Part shown: positions 52,757 through 63,537 of the stretch, piece by piece
Numbering within the stretch: the first letter of the stretch is position 1
Layout of the letters: the number at the start of each line of letters is the position of its first letter
Assembly (NCBI GenBank): GCA_009377525.1
Contig: WHTW01000007.1
Coordinates: 1-64,000, forward strand
Length of the DNA stretch: 64,000 nt
From: Rhodospirillales bacterium
GTDB taxonomy: Bacteria > Pseudomonadota > Alphaproteobacteria > Reyranellales > Reyranellaceae
Direction: 5' to 3'
The notes under the pieces: generated by a model
The model's database searches: none
Told to the model about the DNA's origin: nothing
Seen by the model: only the letters and a program-made list of their open reading frames with translations
Translations under genes and position numbers: made by a program

Positions 52757-54142
52757 ATGTCCATGGCGCTGCCTTTCGTCGACCGGTCATCTTCTTCATT
52801 GCCCATACAGATTGTCGGACAATCGTCGTGGCGTAAGTGGCTCAAGGAGCAGAGCGCGGCGCGTCGCGGCTGGCTCGAATCGACGGGCGTCACGGGCAAG
52901 GCGGGCGATCTCGCCGTTTTGCCGGGCCGCGACGGCAAGGCCGCAGGTGCAGTGCTTGTGCTGTCGGCCAAGCCCAATCTCTGGGCCTTCGGCGCGCTCG
53001 CCACCCGGCTGCCGGGCGGCACATGGCGGTTGGCATCGGATACCGCGCCGGTGTCGCCGACCGATGCCGCCGTGGCGATCGGACTCGGCACCTGGCGCTT
53101 CGAACGCTATCGGACCAACAAGGGCAAGGCGGGCGCGAGGATCGTCTGGCCGCAGGGCGCCGACAAGGCGCGCGCCGCGGCGATGATCGGGGCGATCTCG
53201 ATGGCGCGCGATCTCATCACCACGCCGTCGTCCGACATGGGGCCGGCCGAGCTCGCCGCCGCCGCGCAGGATCTTGCCAAGACGCACAAGGCCAGGATCA
53301 AGGTGATCGTGGGCGACGATCTTCTGAAGCAGAACTATCCCATGGTCCACGCGGTCGGCCGCGCCAGTTCGCGCGCGCCGCGCCTGATCGACCTGACCTG
53401 GGGCAAGGAGAGCGATCCCAAGGTGACGCTGGTCGGCAAGGGCGTGTGCTTCGACACCGGCGGCCTCGATCTGAAGCCCGCGAGCGGCATGCTCATGATG
53501 AAGAAGGACATGGGCGGTGCCGCGACGGTGATGGCGGTGGCGGCGATGGTGATGTCGGCCAAGCTGCCGCTGCGACTCAGGCTCTTGGTGCCGGCGGTCG
53601 AGAACAGCGTGTCGGGCAATGCCTTCCGGCCGATGGACGTGGTGCCGACACGCAAGGGCATCACCGTCGAGATCGGCAACACCGACGCCGAGGGTCGCCT
53701 GATCCTGTGCGATGCCTTGCACGAGGGCGCGTCGGAGAAGCCCACCATGATGGTCGATTGCGCCACGCTGACGGGTGCGGCGCGGGTGGCGCTGGGCACC
53801 GACCTGCCGGCGCTGTTCTGCAATGACGATGCGCTGGCCGACGATCTGATCGATGCGGGCAAGGCGGTGACCGACCCGATGTGGCGCCTGCCGCTGTTCG
53901 CGGGCTACCGGCGCCTGCTCGACAGCAAGGTGGCCGACATCAACAACGCGCCGGGCGTGGCCTTCGGCGGCGCCATCACGGCGGCGCTGTATCTCAGGGA
54001 GTTCGTGCCCGACGACGTGCCGTGGGCGCATTTCGACATGATGGCCTGGAACAATTCCAGCCGCCCTGGCCGGCCCGAAGGCGGCGAGGCGCAGGTCGCC
54101 CGCGCGATCTTCGCGGCGATCGAGAAGCGGGTTGGGAAGTAA
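52757..54142 (+). CDS. M17 leucyl aminopeptidase family protein
   Basis: A 461-residue cytoplasmic aminopeptidase. The catalytic and metal motifs are GKGVCFDTGGLDLKP, MKKDMGGAA and the hallmark NTDAEGRL. The N-terminal domain is less conserved. Two ATGs (52757 and 52763) follow a GTG; 52757 is used. It removes N-terminal residues from peptides with a two-metal centre, probably as a hexamer. A long palindromic element fills the whole gap to the convergent dehydrogenase gene. Confidence 0.93.
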   Translation: MSMALPFVDRSSSSLPIQIVGQSSWRKWLKEQSAARRGWLESTGVTGKAGDLAVLPGRDGKAAGAVLVLSAKPNLWAFGALATRLPGGTWRLASDTAPVSPTDAAVAIGLGTWRFERYRTNKGKAGARIVWPQGADKARAAAMIGAISMARDLITTPSSDMGPAELAAAAQDLAKTHKARIKVIVGDDLLKQNYPMVHAVGRASSRAPRLIDLTWGKESDPKVTLVGKGVCFDTGGLDLKPASGMLMMKKDMGGAATVMAVAAMVMSAKLPLRLRLLVPAVENSVSGNAFRPMDVVPTRKGITVEIGNTDAEGRLILCDALHEGASEKPTMMVDCATLTGAARVALGTDLPALFCNDDALADDLIDAGKAVTDPMWRLPLFAGYRRLLDSKVADINNAPGVAFGGAITAALYLREFVPDDVPWAHFDMMAWNNSSRPGRPEGGEAQVARAIFAAIEKRVGK

Positions 54143-54323
54143 TCTTCCGGACCGCCGGCCTCCGGCCGGCATCATGCTCATCGTCAAGCTCCGCTCCCCC
54201 GCTAGGGGAGAGGCTGGGTGAGGGGGCATCGACGACTCGTGCAACCCCCTCACCTAACCTCTCCTCCTAGCGGGGGAGAGGAACATGACGCATGAGCCGG
54301 CCGGAGGCCGGCGGTCCGGAAGA
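54143..54323. repeat. large nested palindrome filling a convergent intergenic gap (family A variant)
   Basis: Outer arms of 28 bp (54143-54170 and 54296-54323) are perfect reverse complements containing GGCCTCCGGCCGGC. Inner arms (about 54194-54226 and 54245-54278) pair CTCCCCCGCTAGGGGAGAGG-like with its complement. The element runs from the base after the aminopeptidase TAA to the base before the dehydrogenase stop. It could act as a two-way terminator, although no T-run is present. Confidence 0.92.
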
Positions 54324-55256
54324 TCAATACCCCGTCTTCGGATCCACCGTATTGATCAACGCCTGCCCGCTGCGCAGGCGCTTGATGTTCTCGATGATGC
54401 CGGGCGAGGCCGTGCGCGGGTTGGTGGCGCCGGCGATGTGCGGCGTGACCTGCACCTTGGGATGCGTCCAGTAGCGATGGTCGGTCGGCAGCGGTTCCTG
54501 GTTGAAGACGTCGAGCGCGGCGCCGGCGAGATGGCCTGAATCGAGCGCCGCCAGCAGCGCCTCGTCGACGACATGGCCGCCGCGTGCCATGTTGATGAAA
54601 TAGGCCCCCTTGGGCAGCCGGGCGAAGGCGGCCGCGTCGAGGATGCCGTGCGTGTCGCGCGTGAGCGGCAGCACGTCGACCAGGATGTCGGTGCGCGCCA
54701 AGAACTTCTCGAAGCCGTCTTTGCCGTGGAAGGCCTCGATGTTGGGCAGAGCCTTCGCCGACCGGCTCCAGCCGGCCGTGGGAAAGCCCAGGGCCGCGAC
54801 CTTCTTGGCCGTGTCCTGGCCGATCGTCCCCAGGCCCATGACGCCGACGCGGCGATGGATGGTGTCGACGAAGTCGAGCGGCTTCCACTGCTTGGCGCGC
54901 TGGCTTGCGGCGTACTTGTCGATGTCGCGATGATGGCGCAGCGCCCAGAAGATGGCGTACTCGCTCATCTGGCCGACCAGCCCGTCATCCATGATGCGCA
55001 CGATCGGCACGTCGGGCAGCTTGTCGTCGGCCAGCAGATGGTCGACTCCCATGCCCAGCGAGACGATCAGCTTGATGTTCCTGAACGAGGCGAGCAGGCC
55101 GCGGTCCGGCTTCCAGGCCAGGGCGATCTCTATATCGTCGGTGTTCCCGAGGCTGTCGAGGGTGCGGTAGTCGATCGTCCCCAACGCCTCTTCGAGAACC
55201 TTCTTCCAGTGCAGGCCGTCAGTGTCACGGCTGATGTACGCGATGGCTTTGCTCAC
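54324..55256 (-). CDS. D-2-hydroxyacid dehydrogenase (GhrA-like glyoxylate/hydroxypyruvate reductase)
   Basis: A 310-residue dehydrogenase. The NAD(P) Rossmann motif is GVMGLGTIGQDTAKKVAALGF, followed by LPLTRDTHGILDAAAFARLPKGAYFINMARGGHVVDE and the catalytic region TPHIAGATNPRTA. It interconverts 2-keto and 2-hydroxy acids, such as glyoxylate or hydroxypyruvate. The start is at 55256. Repeats abut both ends of the gene: the nested palindrome downstream and a family B copy upstream. Confidence 0.92.
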   Translation of the reverse strand: MSKAIAYISRDTDGLHWKKVLEEALGTIDYRTLDSLGNTDDIEIALAWKPDRGLLASFRNIKLIVSLGMGVDHLLADDKLPDVPIVRIMDDGLVGQMSEYAIFWALRHHRDIDKYAASQRAKQWKPLDFVDTIHRRVGVMGLGTIGQDTAKKVAALGFPTAGWSRSAKALPNIEAFHGKDGFEKFLARTDILVDVLPLTRDTHGILDAAAFARLPKGAYFINMARGGHVVDEALLAALDSGHLAGAALDVFNQEPLPTDHRYWTHPKVQVTPHIAGATNPRTASPGIIENIKRLRSGQALINTVDPKTGY

Positions 55257-55266
55257 GAAGCTGAGA

Positions 55267-55390
55267 CTAGAGCGGTTTCCGACTGAATGGAACCGCGAGC
55301 GGTTCCATTCAGTCGGAAACGCGCGCGGCTGGGGTCTTGGGTTCGGCAGGGCACATTCCGTCCGGCTGCTTCCAGCCGGACGGAATGTGC
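55267..55390. repeat. two-hairpin repeat element, family B, copy 3
   Basis: The element begins with CTAGAGC (55267-55273). Hairpin A is a 46-nt near-perfect palindrome at 55275-55320 with stem core GACTGAA/TTCAGTC. The linker starts GCGCGC. Hairpin B (55351-55390) has the core CCGTCCGGCTG-CTTC-CAGCCGGACGG. The right end is one base before the stop of the TAXI gene. The outer GCTCTAG end is missing. Confidence 0.92.
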
Positions 55391-55391
55391 T

Positions 55392-56357
55392 TCACTTCGG
55401 CAACGCCCCCGGGTCGAGCTTGATGCCTTTTTCCTTGTAGTAGCGCACGGCGCCGGGATGGAAGGGCAGGAAGGCGTTGCGGATGGCGTTGGCCGCGACC
55501 GTCTCCTTGGTCGCGGGATGGGCGCGCACCATGGCGGCGTTGTTCTCCAGGATCGTCTTGGTGATCGTGTAGGCGAGGTTGTCGGTCATGTCCTTGTTGG
55601 CGATCGAGAAGTTGAACAGGCCTACGGTCTTCTGATCATTCGTCTGCTGCTTATAAGCCCCCTTGGGAATGCGCGTTTCGGAGAACTCCGGCAGGCTCTT
55701 GCGGATGGTCGCGAGTTCGGGGCCGGTCCAGGTGAAGAAGGCGACCCGCTGGGCGGCATCGAGATCACTGAAGGCCGGTATGGGAACGCCTGCGCCGAAG
55801 CAGAAGGCGTCGATGACGCCATCATTGAGCAGATTGGCCATATCGGCGCTCTGGCCGTTGCGCGCCTGCGCCTTCACGCCCAGCGCCTCGAAGATCAGGG
55901 GGAAGTAGGTGCCGGCTGTACCGGCCTTGGGGCCGGTGCCGACCGTCTTGCCGTCGAGCTGCTTGAAGCTCGTGATGCCCGACTTCTTGAGCGCCGCGCA
56001 CTGCAGGGGCGTGTCGTACATCGGGAAAAGCGCGCGTACGTTTTCGTGCTTCTTGCCCCGGGTCCACGGTGCGGCGCCCGTCAGACCCTGCAGCGCCACG
56101 CCCATCGTCACCATGGCGAGTGCGATTTTCTTGTCGTCGACCAGGATCATGTTCTGGTTCGGTCCCTGGGTCTGCTGCGGCGCGACCTGGAGCCTCGCCT
56201 TCTCGGTCAGGATCCTGGCCATGGCTTCGCCGACGACGAAGTACGTGCCGCCGCTCGACGCGGTGCCCAGCGTCAGCACGGTGGATTGGGCGGAAGCGAT
56301 TGCGGCACAAAGCAGCGCGGCCGCGGCGACAATCGTACCGAAACGGACTGCACCCAT
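55392..56357 (-). CDS. TAXI-family TRAP transporter solute-binding protein
   Basis: A 321-residue exported protein with a signal peptide (FGTIVAAAALLCAAIASAQS) and the TAXI core (VLTLGTASSGGTYFVVGEAMARI, KTVGTGPKAGTAGTYF). TAXI proteins capture small organic acids such as glutamate or 2-oxoglutarate for TRAP permeases. No TRAP membrane subunits are adjacent, so it must use a permease elsewhere. Its stop codon is one base from a family B repeat. Upstream, 56358-56473 shows no other gene. Confidence 0.92.
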   Translation of the reverse strand: MGAVRFGTIVAAAALLCAAIASAQSTVLTLGTASSGGTYFVVGEAMARILTEKARLQVAPQQTQGPNQNMILVDDKKIALAMVTMGVALQGLTGAAPWTRGKKHENVRALFPMYDTPLQCAALKKSGITSFKQLDGKTVGTGPKAGTAGTYFPLIFEALGVKAQARNGQSADMANLLNDGVIDAFCFGAGVPIPAFSDLDAAQRVAFFTWTGPELATIRKSLPEFSETRIPKGAYKQQTNDQKTVGLFNFSIANKDMTDNLAYTITKTILENNAAMVRAHPATKETVAANAIRNAFLPFHPGAVRYYKEKGIKLDPGALPK

Positions 56358-56473
56358 CCCTGGATTCCACTCCCGTTAAGCGGCGCGCGCTCGCGCATTG
56401 CTGGCGAGCGTCCTTGTTATGTCGATCTAGATTTGCCGGGAACGCTGCCTAAGTCCATCGTCCGGAATGCAGA

Positions 56474-58104
<1,631 letters not shown>

Positions 58105-58108
<4 letters not shown>

Positions 58109-59124
58109 ACGATCACCTTGCGCGGGTTGAAGGCATCGCGCACGGCCTCACCGATGAACACCAGCAGCGACATCAGGACCGACAGGACAACGAAGCCGGT
58201 GAAGGCGAGCCACGGCGCGTTGAGGTTGTTCTTGCCCTGAAGCAGCAGCTCGCCGAGCGAAGGCGAGCCGGGCGGCAGGCCGAAACCCAGGAAGTCGAGC
58301 GACGTCAGGGTGACGACGGAACCGGCCAGGATGAAGGGCAGGAAGGTGAGGGCTCCGGTCATGGCATTGGGAAGGATGTGCCGGAACATGATGCGGACGT
58401 CCAGCATGCCCAGCGCCCGGGCGGCCCGGACATAGTCGAAATTGCGGCCACGCAGGAACTCCGCCCGCACCAGCCCGACCAGCGCCATCCAGCTGAACAG
58501 CAGCATGATGCCCAGCAGCACCCAGAAGCCGGGCTGGATGAAGCTCGCCAGGATGATGAGGATGTAGAGCGTCGGCATGCTCGACCAGATCTCCAGGAAG
58601 CGCTGGAACAGGAGGTCGACGAGGCCGCCGAAATATCCCTGCAGCGCGCCAGCGACGATACCGATGATCGAGCTCAGGACAGTCAGCACCAGACCGAACA
58701 GCACGGAGATGCGGAAGCCGTAGATCAGCCGGGCCATCACATCGCGGGCCTGATCGTCGGTCCCCAGCCAATGGGCCCACGACGGCGGCATCAGCGCCTT
58801 GCGGCCCTCGCCTTTCAGCACCGTGTCGTAGCTGTAGGGAATGGGCGGCCACAGCATCCAGCCCTTGGCCTCGATCAGCTTCTGCACCACCTCGTCGCTG
58901 TAGACGGTGTTGGTCGGGAAATCGCCGCCGAAGGTCGTCTCTGGGTAGTTGCGGACCAGCGGCGAATAGAATGAGCCGTCGTAGTAGATGAGGATCGGCT
59001 TGTCGTTGGCGAGCAGTTCGGCGAACAACGACACGAAGAACAGAAAGCCGAACAGGACGAGCGAATAGACGCCGCGCTTGCTCGAGCGGAAGATCGCGAG
59101 GCGCCGGCGGCTCAGCGGCGTCAT
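58105..59124 (-). CDS. yejE: oligopeptide ABC transporter permease (YejE-like)
   Basis: A 339-residue permease. An N-terminal helix (GVYSLVLFGFLFFVSLFAELL) is followed by a long periplasmic segment with YYDGSFYSPLVRNYPETTFGGDFPTNT, typical of YejE. The five-helix core has the EAA-type loop (ARALGMLDVRIMFRHILPNAMTG). The start at 59124 is chosen because the family N-terminus ([21 protein letters not shown]) begins there and overlaps the YejB-like stop by one base (TGATG). It forms the channel together with the YejB-like permease. Confidence 0.92.
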
Positions 59125-60224
59125 CAGGCGCGCGCCTCGAAGTCGATGCGCGGGTCGACCACCGTGTACATGATGTCGCCCAGGATCCCCATGAGCAGGC
59201 CGATGAGACCGAAGAAATAGAGCGTTCCGAACATGACCGGATAGTCGCGGTTCAGAGCCGCCTCGAAGCCCAGCAAGCCGAGACCATCGAGCGAGAAGAT
59301 CACTTCGATCAGCATCGAGCCGGTGAACAGCACCCCGATGAATGCGGCCGGAAAGCCCGCGATCACGATCAGCATGGCGTTGCGGAACACGTGGCCGTAG
59401 AGCACGCGGCACTCGGCCAGGCCCTTGGCGCGGGCCGTCAGCACGTACTGCTTGTGGATTTCCTCGACGAAGGAATTCTTGGTGAGGAACGTCAAGGTGG
59501 CGAAGCCGCCGATCACCATCGCGCCGACCGGCAGGACGATGTGCCACAGATAGTCGAGGACCTTGTCGATCGTGCCGAGCGAACCCCAGTCGTCGGATAC
59601 CAGGCCGCGCAGGGGGAACCACTTGAAATAGCTGCCGCCGGCGAACAGCACCACCAGCAGAAGGGCGAACAGGAATCCGGGTATGGCGTTCAGCACGACC
59701 AGGATCGTGGAAGACGAGATGTCGAAGCGCGATCCGTCGCGCACCGCCTTGGCGATGCCGAGCGGGATCGAGATGAAGTAGATGAGCACCGTCGTCCACA
59801 GCCCGAGCGAGATCGAGACCGGCATCTTCTCGAGCACGAGATCGACGACGCTGCGGTTGCGGAAAAAGCTCTCGCCGAAGTCGAAGACGAGATAGTTCTT
59901 CAACATCAGGAAGAACCGCTCGTAGGCCGGCTTGTCGAAGCCGTACATCTTCTCGATGCGCTGGATCAGCTCCTTGGGCAAGCCGCGTGCCCCGCGATAG
60001 CCGCCTTCGCCGCTGCCTGACGTATCCGTCCGGGCGACGGTCTCGCCGCCGGTGGCGCTGCCGGCGAAGCGTTCGGTGGCGCCGACCGCCGTGCCCTCCA
60101 TTTGGGCGAGCATCTGCTCGACCGGCCCGCCGGGGGCAGCCTGGATGATGAAGAAGTTGATGACCATGATGCCGAGCAGCGTCGGCACCACCAGCATCAG
60201 GCGTCGCAGGATGTAAGCGAGCAT
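59124..60224 (-). CDS. yejB: oligopeptide ABC transporter permease (YejB-like)
   Basis: A 366-residue permease with the DppB/YejB start [41 protein letters not shown] periplasmic region with a Gly/Ser-rich insert ([29 protein letters not shown]) follows, then the core with the loop [23 protein letters not shown]. It couples translationally to YejE. Upstream it is separated from YejA by a 175-bp gap almost filled by a nested repeat. No strong Shine-Dalgarno is visible. Confidence 0.93.
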   Translation of the reverse strand: MLAYILRRLMLVVPTLLGIMVINFFIIQAAPGGPVEQMLAQMEGTAVGATERFAGSATGGETVARTDTSGSGEGGYRGARGLPKELIQRIEKMYGFDKPAYERFFLMLKNYLVFDFGESFFRNRSVVDLVLEKMPVSISLGLWTTVLIYFISIPLGIAKAVRDGSRFDISSSTILVVLNAIPGFLFALLLVVLFAGGSYFKWFPLRGLVSDDWGSLGTIDKVLDYLWHIVLPVGAMVIGGFATLTFLTKNSFVEEIHKQYVLTARAKGLAECRVLYGHVFRNAMLIVIAGFPAAFIGVLFTGSMLIEVIFSLDGLGLLGFEAALNRDYPVMFGTLYFFGLIGLLMGILGDIMYTVVDPRIDFEARA

Positions 60225-60233
60225 CAGGTCTTT

Positions 60234-60394
60234 GCTGGGAGCGCGCCACTCCAGTGGCGCATCTTCGGAGCGCGGACCTCCAGGTCCGCCTCATGAATCA
60301 TGAGCGGACCTGGAGGTCCGCGCTCCGGCAAGACCATGAGCGCCACTAGAGTGGTGCGCTCCCGGCCATGAGCGGGCCTGGAGGCCCGCCGTCC
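60234..60394. repeat. nested palindromic repeat, family A, between YejA and YejB genes
   Basis: Outer arms (60234-60260 and 60340-60366) share GCGCCACTNNAGTGG and pair with three mismatches. Inner 23-bp arms (60267-60289 and 60304-60326, containing GCGGACCTCCAGGTCCGC) are perfect reverse complements around TCATGAATCATGA. A third smaller palindrome GCGGGCCTGGAGGCCCGC is at 60372-60389. The layout matches the copy before nasA. Confidence 0.92.
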
Positions 60395-60399
60395 GTCGA

Positions 60400-62259
60400 T
60401 CACTTCCGCTCCCCGCCGCGCTGCAGGGCCTTGTCCTTGGCCTCGTCGATCCACCAGGTGTCGAAGGCGACGGGTGCGTATTTTGCGGCCTTGGCCGGCC
60501 GCGCGAAGCGGTTCCAGTAGGCGACGTAGGCGGTGTTGCTGTGCCAGTTGGGCACCACGAAGTGGCTCCACAGCAGCACGCGGTCGAGCGCGCGGGTGGC
60601 GTTGATCAGGCTCTCGCGGTCGGGTGCGCCGATCAGCGTCTCGATCAGGTTGTCGATGGCGGCATCCTTGATGCCGATCGTGTTGCGGCTGCCCGGCGTG
60701 CCGGCGGCCTTTGAACCCCAGAAGTCGCGCTGCTCGTTGCCAGGCGACAGTGACTGGCCGAAACCCTCGACCATCATGTCGAAGTCGAACTCGTCCATGC
60801 GCCGCTTGAACTGCGCGGTATCGACAGTGCGCACGCTCATGTCGACACCGATACGCTCGAGGTTCTGCTTGTAGGGCAGCACCACCCGCTCAAAGCTCGC
60901 ATCCTGCAGCAGCATTTCGAAGGCGAGCTTCTTGCCGCTCTTCAGGTCGGTCATCTTGCCGTCCTTGACCCCCCAGCCGGCCTCCTTCAGCAGCGCCAGC
61001 GAGCGGCGGGCGAGGTCGCGCACGTTGCCGGTGCCGTCGGTCTCGGGCAGCTTGAATTCCTTGGTGAAGACCTCCTCGGGGATCTTGCCGCGCAGCGGCT
61101 CGAGGTACTTCAGCTCGGCCGGCGTCGGCAGGCCCGACGAGGCGAGCTCGGAGTTGCCGAAGAACGAGATGTTGCGCTTGTACATGCCGTAGAACAGGTT
61201 CTTGTTCGTCCAGGCGAAGTCGAACATGGTGGCGATCGCCTCGCGCGCCCGCTTGTCCTTGAAGAAGTCGCGCCGCGTGTTGAAGGCGAAGCACTGCATG
61301 CCGGTTGGCAATTCGTGCGGGATCTCGGCGCGCTGGATGCGACCGTCGCGGACGGCCGGAATGTCATAGGCAGTCGCCCAGTTGCGCGCAATGTTCTCCT
61401 GGCGGATGTCGATCTCACCGGCCTTGAACGCCTCGAACTGCACGGTGACGTCGCGATAGTACTCGTACCGCATCACATCGAAGTTGTGGCGGCCGCGATT
61501 CATCCAAAGGTCCTTGGCCCACCAATCGTTGACGCGGCGATAGGTGATCGAACGTCCGGTGTCGAACGACTCGACCTTGTACGCGCCGCTGCCCAGCGGA
61601 ATCTCGAGCGACACCTTCTCGAAGTCGCGGCTCGCCCACCACTTGGACGGCAGCACGGGAAGCTGGCCGACGATCAGCGGCAGCTCCTTGTTGGTGTCGT
61701 CGCGGAAGGTGAACAGCACCTTGCGGTCGCCGACCTTTTCCGCTTTGAGAACGTCGCCGTAATAAAAGGCGTAGTTGGGCATGCCCTTGGCCTTCAGGAT
61801 GTCGAAGGTCCAGATCACGTCCTCGACGGTGATCGGCGTGCCATCATGGAAACGCGCTTGCGGCCGCAGCGTGAAGGCCACCCAAGATCGATTGTCCGGC
61901 CATTCGATGGTCTCGGCGATCAGGCCATACTCGGTCGAGGCCTCGTCGCGCGACGACCAGCATAGCGTGTCCCAAATGGCGCCGATGCCGGCGGCAGCCA
62001 CGCTTTTCACGATGAAGGGATGCAGCGAATCGAAAGTGCCGCGTGCGCCCAGCCGCACGGAGCCGCCCTTGGGCGCATTGGGGTTGAGATAGTCCGGCGG
62101 ACCGGCATCGACCGCATATTTCGGCGTGCCGTGCATGGCAAAGCCATGGCTCACATTGATCTTTTGCGACGCCTGCTGGCTCTGGGCCCGTACGATTGCC
62201 GGAGCGCCCAGCATCAGGGCGGTGCTGCCCAAAAGTACGCCGCGCCGTTTGATCGCCAT
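60400..62259 (-). CDS. yejA: oligopeptide ABC transporter substrate-binding protein (YejA-like)
   Basis: A 619-residue exported protein of the SBP family 5. It has a twin-arginine-like signal (KRRGVLLGSTALMLGAPAIVRAQ). The family motifs HGFAMHGTPKYA, FDSLHPFIVKS, PITVEDVIWTFDILKAKG and ANRARRA-like KDKRAREAIATMFDFAWTNKNLFYG are present. It is first in the yej operon (A-B-E-F order on the minus strand). It binds peptides or peptide-like compounds in the periplasm. Confidence 0.93.
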   Translation of the reverse strand: MAIKRRGVLLGSTALMLGAPAIVRAQSQQASQKINVSHGFAMHGTPKYAVDAGPPDYLNPNAPKGGSVRLGARGTFDSLHPFIVKSVAAAGIGAIWDTLCWSSRDEASTEYGLIAETIEWPDNRSWVAFTLRPQARFHDGTPITVEDVIWTFDILKAKGMPNYAFYYGDVLKAEKVGDRKVLFTFRDDTNKELPLIVGQLPVLPSKWWASRDFEKVSLEIPLGSGAYKVESFDTGRSITYRRVNDWWAKDLWMNRGRHNFDVMRYEYYRDVTVQFEAFKAGEIDIRQENIARNWATAYDIPAVRDGRIQRAEIPHELPTGMQCFAFNTRRDFFKDKRAREAIATMFDFAWTNKNLFYGMYKRNISFFGNSELASSGLPTPAELKYLEPLRGKIPEEVFTKEFKLPETDGTGNVRDLARRSLALLKEAGWGVKDGKMTDLKSGKKLAFEMLLQDASFERVVLPYKQNLERIGVDMSVRTVDTAQFKRRMDEFDFDMMVEGFGQSLSPGNEQRDFWGSKAAGTPGSRNTIGIKDAAIDNLIETLIGAPDRESLINATRALDRVLLWSHFVVPNWHSNTAYVAYWNRFARPAKAAKYAPVAFDTWWIDEAKDKALQRGGERK

Positions 62260-62343
62260 GCGATGCTCCCCGAAGCAAGCCTGTCACTTCATATATAGCG
62301 TGCCCGAGTTGGGCCGCACTATGGCCGCCGGCTCAACTCGGTG

Positions 62344-63318
62344 TCAGCTTTCGGTCTTGATGCCGGCGTCCTTGACCAGCCTGCCGTAGCGCGAGTAGTC
62401 GGCCTTCCACATCGCCAGTACCTCGGCCGGGGAGCGCGGGGCTGGCACCTCGCAGCCCGCCTTGGTCAATCGGTCGCGGGTCTCGGGTTCCCGCAGCCCT
62501 TTCATGGCCGAGGCATGGAGGCGCTCGACAATGGCCGCGGGCGTGCCGGCCCGGACGGCGATCACATACCAGCTCATGACCTGGGCATCGGCGAAGCCCG
62601 CTTCGGCAAAGGTCGGCACGTCGGGCAGGGTGGGGAGCCGCTTGTCGGCCAGAACGGCCAGCGCCCGCAGTTTGCCGCTCTGGACATGTTGAACGGCCAG
62701 CGCTGCGGGCAGCAGGCCGACCTGCAGGCGGCCTTCCAGCAGGTCGGGCAATCCCGGCGGGATGCCGCGATAGGGCACCGAGGTCATGTCGAACTTGTAC
62801 TGGTTCTTCAGCAGCTCGGACGACAGGTGGATCGACGAGCCGTTGCCGGGATTGAGGTAGTGCAGCTTGCCCGGGTTGGCCTTGCCGTATTCGACCAGCT
62901 CCTTGAGCGTCTTGACCGGAACCGACGGGTTCACCGTCGCGACCGACGTGGCCACGGCGACCAATGCGATGGGCTGGAAGTCGGCGAGCGCGCCATAGGG
63001 CACCGACTGCAGATGGGGCACCACGACATGGCTGATCGTGGCCATCAGCCCGTTGTATCCGTCGGCCGGCGCCTGCGGGATCATCGCGGTGGCGAGCGTC
63101 GAGTTGCCGCCCGGCTTGGGCTCGACGACGACAGGCTGGCCGAGATCGGTCTGCATCGGTTCGGCCACGGCGCGCGTGACGATGTCGACAATGCCGCCGA
63201 CCGGATAGGGCACGAGGACGCGGATCGGCTTGTTGGGATAGGCCTGGGCCGCGGCACCCTGCGTCAACGCGAACGCGGTTGCCGTGCCCAGCGTGGCGCG
63301 GCGGGTCAGTCTGTTCAT
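62344..63318 (-). CDS. Bug/TctC-family tripartite tricarboxylate transporter binding protein
   Basis: A 324-residue exported binding protein. The signal (TRRATLGTATAFALTQGAAAQA) is followed by the family start YPNKPIRVLVPYPVGGIVDIVTR and the helix KDTLDxL-like KTLKELVEYG. Bug proteins bind carboxylates, amides or aromatic acids and usually feed TctAB or act as sensors; no TctAB genes are adjacent. The start at 63318 has GGGAGGAAC upstream. The frame stays open further 5' through a repeat, but that part is not protein-like. Confidence 0.92.
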   Translation of the reverse strand: MNRLTRRATLGTATAFALTQGAAAQAYPNKPIRVLVPYPVGGIVDIVTRAVAEPMQTDLGQPVVVEPKPGGNSTLATAMIPQAPADGYNGLMATISHVVVPHLQSVPYGALADFQPIALVAVATSVATVNPSVPVKTLKELVEYGKANPGKLHYLNPGNGSSIHLSSELLKNQYKFDMTSVPYRGIPPGLPDLLEGRLQVGLLPAALAVQHVQSGKLRALAVLADKRLPTLPDVPTFAEAGFADAQVMSWYVIAVRAGTPAAIVERLHASAMKGLREPETRDRLTKAGCEVPAPRSPAEVLAMWKADYSRYGRLVKDAGIKTES

Positions 63319-63343
63319 TGGTGTTCCTCCCTGCGGACGCAGG

Positions 63344-63471
63344 CTAGGGCGGAATCCGGTCAGATGGAACCGCTCGCGGTTCCATCTGACCGGATTCGCG
63401 CGCACCGGCGATGCTTGTTTCACAAGGCACAATCCGTCCAGCTGGTTCCAGCTGGACGGATTGTGCTCTAG
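63344..63471. repeat. two-hairpin repeat element, family B, copy 4
   Basis: The element spans CTAGGGC (63344-63350) to GCTCTAG (63465-63471). Hairpin A (63352-63397) is a perfect 46-nt palindrome with stem core GGTCAGA/TCTGACC. Hairpin B (63427-63466) has the core CCGTCCAGCTG-GTTC-CAGCTGGACGG, and its outer stem is changed on both sides (CAATCC/GGATTG). It lies in the divergent gap between the Bug gene and the last gene. Confidence 0.93.
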
Positions 63472-63537
63472 GACGTGCAAAGCTGCTTGTCATCGGGCGG
63501 GTTTGACTTCGCGGCGGGCTCGCCGCAGTTTGGCGTC

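Noticed and set aside
62344..63480. A longer Bug protein starting at 63480
   Set aside because: The extra codons run through a repeat element; the signal peptide and GGGAGGAAC site place the start at 63318.
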